Source: Bacillota bacterium
GTDB lineage: Bacteria; Bacillota; Clostridia; Christensenellales; Aristaeellaceae
Assembly: GCA_023391725.1 (NCBI GenBank)
Contig: JAEWAH010000317.1
Location: 1-9,430 of the forward strand
DNA length: 9,430 nt
Direction of reading: 5' to 3'
Within the stretch, counting starts at the first letter, position 1. Each line of letters opens with the position of its first letter. Shown in pieces: positions 4,417 through 9,430 of this stretch. The notes beneath the pieces are model-generated. The model saw only the letters and a program-made list of their open reading frames with translations. It was not told the DNA's origin and searched no databases. Made by a program: the position numbers and the translations under genes.

Positions 4417-7110
4417 TCATGTGCCGTTTTTCAAGAATTTCCACCAATCCAATTCCACGCCAGTGCTTTCGAATACGAAGTACACATCGTGGATGCCCTG
4501 GATGCGGGAGTTCAATAAGAAAACCCGTGAAGAATATGCGGCAGACGGAGCTAATGAAGCATTGTATACCGCATCGCTGCCTAAGCTGTCCAGGCGGATC
4601 TGAATGGTGACGCTTCTTTCGTTCTTTGCATGCATGACAAGCCTGTCTGCGCCTTCAGCGCCAAAATCCACGCCGCGGACGCTGATATAGCCTCCCGCAT
4701 CAATAGCCGCTACGATGCCGTTGCCTGTACCGGCCTTACGGTCCGCATCAGGCGCAAGGCCGGTTGTAGCACCGGCCAAGGCAGCCAAGGTTTCCGCTTC
4801 CACCTGTTCAAAGGGGTTCAGGGGTTTCAATTGCGTAACGCCAACCCTGGTAGCAGTTACAGGAACAATGGCTCCTGTATCATCCACTGTAAGAGTATCA
4901 ATAAATGTACAGCGGTAGCCTTTGGATAGGCCCATGGCTGATTCCATCGTTTGAGTATGATATGCGATATACCATTTGCCTTCAAAGAAAAACAGGCAAT
5001 GGTGGTTGTTGCCCCAGCAGCCGAAAAAATCCCCGGGATTCTTCAAGATCAGCCCGGCGTATGCAAAAGGCCCCAGCGGGCTTTTGCTTGTCATGTAATG
5101 GATCTGTCCGTTGGCAAGGCCCAACTCCGATTCCTTTTCCCTGGGTACCTGGAAATTGGTGCAATACGAATAGTAGTACATATCCCCGATTTTATTGATG
5201 CCGGAATCCTCAAACAAATAAGGTGCGTCTATCACAACAGGCTCGCCCACGATGCTTGTCATATCTTCCCCAAGCATAACTGCACGGGCTGTTTTCGGCG
5301 ATGCCGCTTTCCCCTCGGGAACGCCCCCTCCAAAATAGAGGTATGCCTTGCCGTCATCTTCCATAAGCACAGCCGGGTCGAACAGCCAGGTAATGCCTTT
5401 GCAGTTGGGCGTTTGACGGGAGATAAGGGGTTTGCTAATAGGGTCCCAAAAGGGACCTGTGGGGCTGTCGCCGGTGAGAACGCCGATACCGCCTGCGCTG
5501 TTGGCAAAGTAAAGAAAGAACTTCATCTTACCTTCGATTTCCTTACAGGCTGCCGCGGGCGCCCAGGAATTGGCGGCCCATGATGCCGCGCCGCTGCTGC
5601 TTGCAACACGGATGGCGCCGTGATCCGTCCAGTTGACAAGATCGGCGGAAGACACTACATTGATGGTATTAATCTTGCTGTAAGTGTTGTTTTTGATTGT
5701 TCCGTCGGTACTATATTCCAGCACATCACCCGTCATATACAGATAGACGCGACCATTGTATACAAGGGCATAAGGGTCGGCCCCAAAGCGCTGGGTCATC
5801 ACCGGATTGTTTTCTTCGGCGCCCTTGTATCCTTTCCTTGCGCCGGTGTCTATAGATGAACCAGCATGGGGAAGAGGCACTTCTTTTTCCGTAAGTCCTA
5901 ATGCTTCCACTGCCTTTTGCAGGCTTTCCTGCGTGTTTTGCAGGGGGATGCTGTCATCCTGCAGCACCCCAAAGAACGCGGCCTTGCAAGAGAGGTCGGC
6001 ATTAAACAAAAGCGGATAGTAGGTATGGTCCTTATTGTTAAGCCAGGACCTATTATCGGTAATCCCCCAGAAGGTGACACTTGTGATGTTGATGCCGGCC
6101 TTTTCCTTCAAACGGGCTAGCATGGAAAACATGCGGCGGTATTTTGATGCCAGGGCCATTTGGCCAATCAGGCTGTTATCTTCCGTTTTGATATCCAGCT
6201 CTGTGACCTGCAGTTCAATGGGCAGGGACCCGTACAGGGTAATGGCTTCCTCAAAATCGGTCAGGGAGGTATCAATGGCGATATGCCCTTGCATTCCAAG
6301 GCCATCCACCAGCCCTTTGTCCGAAAGTGCCTTCAAAAGGTTGCGGATCAGGTAGAGCTTATTTTTTTGATAACAGTTATAGTCATTATAAAACAACTTC
6401 TGTTCTGGCGCAGCATATTTGCGCGCATAGGTGAACGCAAGCTCGACAAAGTCATCGCCAATGGTCTGATACCAGAGATTGTTGGTAGTGCGTAAGCCAT
6501 CGGGATGCCTGTCGGCGGGCTCAATGGCCTCGTTTACAACATCCCACGCGTATACCACGCCGGGATATTGGGTATTCACATGATCCATCACGTCATGGAT
6601 ATAATTTTCCATGCGCTTTTCCATGACATCCTGTTGCGCAAGCGGGGCGCTTGTATCCTTTTCATAGTTGGCGCTGAAAAACCAGCGGGGTACCTGACTG
6701 TGCCAAACCAGCGTATGGGCGCGCATAGTCATGCCGTTTTCCCTGGCAAAAGACAAGACGATATCTGCCCTTTGAAAATCCAGCGCAACCCGTGTCTTGT
6801 CACCGGATGCCACAGTTTTTGCATGGTCCATGACAAAGTCGGCCTTCATTTCGTTTTCACAGGTGAGACTGTTGAAATTGCCGGTAATGACTTTGACGGC
6901 AGCATCCGATTTAAGCCACATAGGCGAAACGGCCGCACCGATTTTAAAGAGGCCTTCATACTTCTTATAAAGGCTCGGCGCCTCTCCCGTCTTGAGATAA
7001 ATCTGGTATGCGTTCATGGTGTTCCCTTCTCCCTTTGCCATGACAAACGAACCGTTCACCATGACCAGTATTGCCGCTATCCACAATAGCCAACGAAATT
7101 TGCCAGCCAC
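4417..7110 (-). CDS. Secreted bifunctional xylan-degrading enzyme: GH10 xylanase - GH43 - CBM6
   Basis: This 897-residue enzyme probably cuts the xylan backbone and removes arabinose or xylose side units outside the cytoplasm. Residues 1-25 are a signal peptide (cut after VMA). Residues about 34-385 are a complete GH10 domain: HTLVWHSQ (132-139), acid/base E194 in WDVVNEAI, YNDYNCYQ, GMQGHI, nucleophile E304 in VTELDIK and FWGITDNRSW. A linker of about 50 residues leads to a GH43 five-blade propeller (about 435-762): base D445 in ADPYALVYNG, D578 in WLFDPAVL and likely acid E634 in LFEDSGINK. It resembles arabinoxylan arabinofuranohydrolases (XynD type), though beta-xylosidase is possible. 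A CBM6-like module (about 766-894) runs from EQVEAETLA to GVELDWWKF. No anchor, dockerin or SLH domain is seen. The start is GTG at 7110 with GGGAG 7 nt upstream. By eye its base composition is more AT-rich than the regulator genes. Confidence 0.95.
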   Translation of the reverse strand: MAGKFRWLLWIAAILVMVNGSFVMAKGEGNTMNAYQIYLKTGEAPSLYKKYEGLFKIGAAVSPMWLKSDAAVKVITGNFNSLTCENEMKADFVMDHAKTVASGDKTRVALDFQRADIVLSFARENGMTMRAHTLVWHSQVPRWFFSANYEKDTSAPLAQQDVMEKRMENYIHDVMDHVNTQYPGVVYAWDVVNEAIEPADRHPDGLRTTNNLWYQTIGDDFVELAFTYARKYAAPEQKLFYNDYNCYQKNKLYLIRNLLKALSDKGLVDGLGMQGHIAIDTSLTDFEEAITLYGSLPIELQVTELDIKTEDNSLIGQMALASKYRRMFSMLARLKEKAGINITSVTFWGITDNRSWLNNKDHTYYPLLFNADLSCKAAFFGVLQDDSIPLQNTQESLQKAVEALGLTEKEVPLPHAGSSIDTGARKGYKGAEENNPVMTQRFGADPYALVYNGRVYLYMTGDVLEYSTDGTIKNNTYSKINTINVVSSADLVNWTDHGAIRVASSSGAASWAANSWAPAAACKEIEGKMKFFLYFANSAGGIGVLTGDSPTGPFWDPISKPLISRQTPNCKGITWLFDPAVLMEDDGKAYLYFGGGVPEGKAASPKTARAVMLGEDMTSIVGEPVVIDAPYLFEDSGINKIGDMYYYSYCTNFQVPREKESELGLANGQIHYMTSKSPLGPFAYAGLILKNPGDFFGCWGNNHHCLFFFEGKWYIAYHTQTMESAMGLSKGYRCTFIDTLTVDDTGAIVPVTATRVGVTQLKPLNPFEQVEAETLAALAGATTGLAPDADRKAGTGNGIVAAIDAGGYISVRGVDFGAEGADRLVMHAKNERSVTIQIRLDSLGSDAVYNASLAPSAAYSSRVFLLNSRIQGIHDVYFVFESTGVELDWWKFLKNGT

Positions 7111-7134
7111 AGCGAATCTCCCTTTCCTCCCATT

Positions 7135-7170
7135 TAGGCGGGATGACAGAAAAACCCGTCATCCCGCCTA
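7135..7170 (-). promoter_or_regulatory. Perfect 13-bp inverted repeat between binding-protein and enzyme genes
   Basis: TAGGCGGGATGAC and its exact complement flank a 10-nt loop, a GC-rich hairpin in the 88-bp gap. It begins about 28 nt after the binding-protein stop codon and ends a few bases before the enzyme's ribosome binding region (GGGAGG at 7126-7131). On the transcribed strand it is followed by AATGGGAGG rather than a T tract, so it is not a classic intrinsic terminator. A role as an mRNA 3'-end stabiliser for the binding-protein message, or as a partial attenuator that lowers enzyme expression, fits best. Confidence 0.6.
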
Positions 7171-7198
7171 TGGCCTTTACTTAATACAAGTCAGCTGT

Positions 7199-8566
7199 CT
7201 ATTTGCCGTTGGTAGCATCCAGATATGCCTGCCACTGGGCCTTCATAGATTCCAGCTTTTCCGCGGGGGTCACGGCTCTGGCGGCCACATCCCAATAGAA
7301 GTCCGGACCCAGGTCGTAGCCGGTGATCAAGGAATTGTACCAGGTGACGGCATGGGCGGGATCACGCATCATGGCTACGGTTTCGTCAACCGCGCGGGTG
7401 TCGCGGTATTTGGCGTAATAGCCGTTCTTCCAGTCTTCCGTATCACCATAGCCGGGGGTGGGGTTGGTGTACAGGTCGTAGGCAAAAGCGATCTTCCAGG
7501 CCCTGTCGGCATCGTAGCAGGCAGGAATGACGGATACGTTGTCCTCCCAGATGTTGACATACGTGTCCAACCTGGGCCCCTTGGGGAACATGACGAAGCC
7601 ATAATCGTCTTCCATGTTACTATTCAGTGTGCTTGCGTAGTAATCCTGGTGCACCTGCATAGCGGCTGCGCCATTTTGGAAGGATGCTTCAAAGTAGTTC
7701 CACTCTGAGCCCTCAGGCTGCGGAAACTCATAGTTCTTTAGAATTTCCACACCCCAGTTGGCGGCTTCCAGGAAGGCGTCACTGCCGGTGGCATTATAGT
7801 ACTTGCCGTTTTCGTCAACACCTACGAAGCAAGCGCCATTGGAGGCCAGTGTCGCGCTCAGGAAGTGGGGGCCGAAGCTGCAAAGGGCATACACATCGGT
7901 TACGCCGTCATTGTTGGTGTCACGGCTGATCTTTTTGCACAGCGCTTCAAAGGCTTCCCAAGTCCAGGTGCCATCTTTCTGCATATCGTAGAGGGATTCA
8001 GGATCTACGCCGGCTTCCTCCAGCATGCGTTTATTGAAGAAAATGCCCGTGCGGGGTTCGCCGGTTTCGGGCCGCATGCCATAGATGCTGCCGCCCTTGG
8101 TCATAAGGGCTTTGGTAGCGCCATTCCACTTGGGCTGGGAAAAATCCAGGCAGCTCAGGGTGTTAAGGTCATAGAACAGGCCGCTGTTCATGGGCGCCGC
8201 CTGGGAGCCGGGCCTGGTCAGGAACACGTAGTTTTCCGGACCGCCTGTAGTGGCAAAGTTGGTGACAAATTCCGGCATGGTCCCCCAGTCGGTAACGGCC
8301 ACACGCTTGATTTTGAAGTTGTATGTGGACTGGATCCACTCACGGTACTCCGCAGTGGCTTCCTCCTGGGCGGTGGAGGGTTCGGGCTGCTCGGCAGCCG
8401 TCCACCAGTCACCAACGATGATTTCCATGCCGCCAAGATCAACGGTCTTGCCATCCTTGTCCAGAATGACTTCCACACCCTCAAAAGGTGATTCCGCAGC
8501 GGCGGTGAGGCTTGTTCCACCCAGCACCAGCAGGGCGATCAGTGTCAGCGCGATGAGCCTTTTCAT
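7199..8566 (-). CDS. Extracellular solute-binding protein of a carbohydrate ABC importer (family 1)
   Basis: This 455-residue protein should capture an oligosaccharide outside the membrane and deliver it to the permease encoded just upstream. It has a signal peptide (MKRLIALTLIALLVLGG... cut after TAAA, residue 24) with no lipobox cysteine. The mature protein has family-1 binding-protein features: PEFVTNFATTGGPENYVFL, GSIYGMRPETGEPRTGIFFNKRMLEEAG (substrate-protein hinge and 'yYNk-l-e-aG' signature), TWTWEAFEALCKKI, and a calcium-loop-like DTNNDGVTD (216-224). Later segments FQNGAAAMQVHQDYY and YGFVMFPKGP match the 'F--GkaAm---g' and 'p-P-gp' motifs. Length is normal. The ATG at 8566 has AAGGAGG 7 nt upstream. 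A gap of 129 bp separates it from the permease and 88 bp from the enzyme gene; the three likely form one operon. The ligand is inferred to be a xylan fragment. Confidence 0.94.
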   Translation of the reverse strand: MKRLIALTLIALLVLGGTSLTAAAESPFEGVEVILDKDGKTVDLGGMEIIVGDWWTAAEQPEPSTAQEEATAEYREWIQSTYNFKIKRVAVTDWGTMPEFVTNFATTGGPENYVFLTRPGSQAAPMNSGLFYDLNTLSCLDFSQPKWNGATKALMTKGGSIYGMRPETGEPRTGIFFNKRMLEEAGVDPESLYDMQKDGTWTWEAFEALCKKISRDTNNDGVTDVYALCSFGPHFLSATLASNGACFVGVDENGKYYNATGSDAFLEAANWGVEILKNYEFPQPEGSEWNYFEASFQNGAAAMQVHQDYYASTLNSNMEDDYGFVMFPKGPRLDTYVNIWEDNVSVIPACYDADRAWKIAFAYDLYTNPTPGYGDTEDWKNGYYAKYRDTRAVDETVAMMRDPAHAVTWYNSLITGYDLGPDFYWDVAARAVTPAEKLESMKAQWQAYLDATNGK

Positions 8567-8598
8567 TGTTTTTCCTCCTTATCTAATTTGGGCAGGCG

Positions 8599-8614
8599 TG
8601 ACAACCGGTTGACA
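8599..8614. promoter_or_regulatory. Palindrome TGACAACCGGTTGACA in the permease-binding protein gap
   Basis: The central 10 bp CAACCGGTTG is a perfect palindrome and the outer TG/CA ends are also symmetric; only one base pair of the 16-bp element breaks the symmetry. Its shape (TG...central CG...CA) recalls LacI-family operators such as cre sites, but it is 2 bp longer than the standard 14-bp cre. It lies 33 bp upstream of the binding-protein start codon. A role as operator or small hairpin is possible; no promoter is clear around it. Confidence 0.3.
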
Positions 8615-8662
8615 GGAACGCTTGCTTGGCAGCTATCCCTCCTTTCTTTTGATTCAGCGCAA

Positions 8663-8688
8663 ATCCATCGCTCAGATTAATGATCCGT
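8663..8688. promoter_or_regulatory. Third 20-bp-period repeat (ATCCAT / ATCCGT)
   Basis: On the plus strand ATCCAT (8663-8668) and ATCCGT (8683-8688) are 20 bp apart, in the same orientation relative to transcription as the kinase-upstream copy at 4108-4133. On the minus strand the proximal copy runs into TTGCGC, much as the kinase copy is followed by TTGCAC. It lies in the gap between permease and binding-protein genes. The core match is only ATCC plus one further shared T, so it is the weakest of the three. Confidence 0.25.
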
Positions 8689-8695
8689 GCAAGGG

Positions 8696-9430
8696 CTACA
8701 TTTTGATGCCCGTGAGGCTGATGCTTTGCACAAAACCGCGCTGGGCAAAAATATACAATAGGATCAGGGGAGCAATGACCATCAGGGTGCCGGTGGAAAT
8801 AATCTGCTGCATATACGCCACCGATGCGCCGCCCGGCAAGCCCAGAGTCAGGGATACATACTGGCTCAGCCGCTCGCCCAGCCCGGAGATCTGCATGGAC
8901 AAAAGGGTGGAGCCGCCCAGGAACAGATTGGAGTAGAACACATCAGTCCATTGCCACACGAAGGAGAAAAGAAAGCAGGATACCAAAATCGGCATGGCAT
9001 CGGGCAGAATCACCCGCCAGAAGGTTTTGAATGTGCCGCAACCGTCCACATAGGCGGCTTCCTCAAGAGATTTGGGAATACTTCCGAAAAATTGCCGGAT
9101 CATGTATATGTACAGCCCGTTTTTGAGCCCCATGCAAGTGAGGCTCATCATCAGATACGGCGTGATGGAACCTCTCAAGTTCAGCTTCTGACCACCATTC
9201 AATGCGCTGATCAAGCCGAAAATGTCAAAATAGCGGAAGTGCAGGTACAGCGAGGAAGAAATGGTTTGAGGAGGGATAATGATCACCAGCACTACGCAGG
9301 CAAACCACAGCCTTTTCAGTGGGAAGTCAAACCTTGCAAACCCATAACCTGTAAGCGTGCAGGCCACAATCTGAAAAACCGAAACCATAAAGCAAACCCA
9401 CAGCGTATTGATCAAGGCTTTGCCGTAAAG
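8696..9430 (-). CDS. Carbohydrate ABC transporter permease (MalG type), N-terminus cut by window edge
   Basis: The 244 visible residues are the C-terminal part of an inner-membrane permease that, with a second permease, an ATPase and the binding protein encoded next, imports sugars. The reading frame stays open to the window edge (LYGKALINTLWV...), so the true start is upstream and probably 30-70 residues are missing. About five membrane segments are visible. Family motifs include GYGFARFDFP, the IIPPQTI turn after the second visible segment, RQFFGSIPKSLEEAAYVDGCG and FWRVILPDAMPIL, which form the EAA loop that contacts the ATPase, and a C-terminal GFVQSISLTGIKM typical of MalG-type permeases. 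The stop codon TAG is at 8696-8698 and is followed by 129 bp before the binding-protein ATG. The partner permease is expected just upstream, outside the window; no ATPase gene is visible. Confidence 0.93.
   Translation of the reverse strand, partial: LYGKALINTLWVCFMVSVFQIVACTLTGYGFARFDFPLKRLWFACVVLVIIIPPQTISSSLYLHFRYFDIFGLISALNGGQKLNLRGSITPYLMMSLTCMGLKNGLYIYMIRQFFGSIPKSLEEAAYVDGCGTFKTFWRVILPDAMPILVSCFLFSFVWQWTDVFYSNLFLGGSTLLSMQISGLGERLSQYVSLTLGLPGGASVAYMQQIISTGTLMVIAPLILLYIFAQRGFVQSISLTGIKM

Noticed and set aside
6965..7162. Minus-strand 65-codon frame spanning the enzyme start
   Set aside because: It overlaps the hairpin and the enzyme signal peptide in another frame; the GTG start at 7110 with a well-placed GGGAG and a proper signal peptide is the better reading.
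7135..7170. Rho-independent terminator after the binding-protein gene
   Set aside because: The stem is perfect but is followed on the transcribed strand by AATGGGAGG, not a run of T, and the next gene starts right after it.
8574..8650. A small gene after the AAAGGAGGG sequence near 8640 on the minus strand
   Set aside because: No ATG, GTG or TTG lies at a workable distance after this purine run, so no start codon supports it.
1..9430. CRISPR arrays, insertion-sequence ends, rRNA or riboswitches
   Set aside because: No regularly spaced long repeats, transposase-like frames, terminal inverted repeats or conserved riboswitch cores were seen on either strand.

Overview
The window is part of a plant-xylan utilisation locus in what looks like an anaerobic Clostridia-type member of the Bacillota. 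Strong AGGAGG-type ribosome binding sites, a YesM/YesN-type two-component pair, MalG-type ABC permease parts and a tRNA-Pro(GGG) remnant support Bacillota. The two solute-binding proteins end their signal peptides in AxA rather than a lipobox cysteine, a habit I associate with Christensenellales/Aristaeellaceae-like gut lineages; that finer placement is a guess. Every convincing gene is on the minus strand, so transcription runs from high to low coordinates.

Right part (9430 to 4417, in transcription order): the end of a sugar ABC permease, a secreted solute-binding protein, and an 897-residue secreted enzyme that joins a GH10 endo-xylanase, a GH43 arabinofuranosidase/xylosidase-type domain and a CBM6 carbohydrate-binding module. 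A perfect 13-bp inverted repeat sits between the binding-protein and enzyme genes.

Middle (about 4416 to 3961): a 456-bp gene-free stretch. It holds the 3' half of a tRNA-Pro gene with no 5' half (a probable att-site scar of an integrated element), a good intrinsic terminator, a 20-bp-period direct repeat, a 16-bp palindrome and a candidate promoter.

Left part (3960 to 1): a YesM-type membrane histidine kinase, probably starting at a TTG codon; an overlapping YesN-type response regulator with an AraC output domain; a 175-bp regulatory gap; and the start of a second, unrelated solute-binding protein gene cut off by the window edge.

How they work together (inference): the secreted GH10-GH43-CBM6 enzyme cuts arabinoxylan, binding-protein-dependent importers take up the oligosaccharides, and the kinase/regulator pair senses an extracellular sugar or ligand and switches on transporter genes. 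This layout resembles the xylo-oligosaccharide system XynDC/XynEFG of Geobacillus and the aldouronate clusters of Paenibacillus. The least expected signal is a recurring ATCCA-type half-site repeated at exactly 20 bp in three gene-free gaps (upstream of the left binding protein, of the kinase, and of the right binding protein). It is a candidate binding site for the response regulator.
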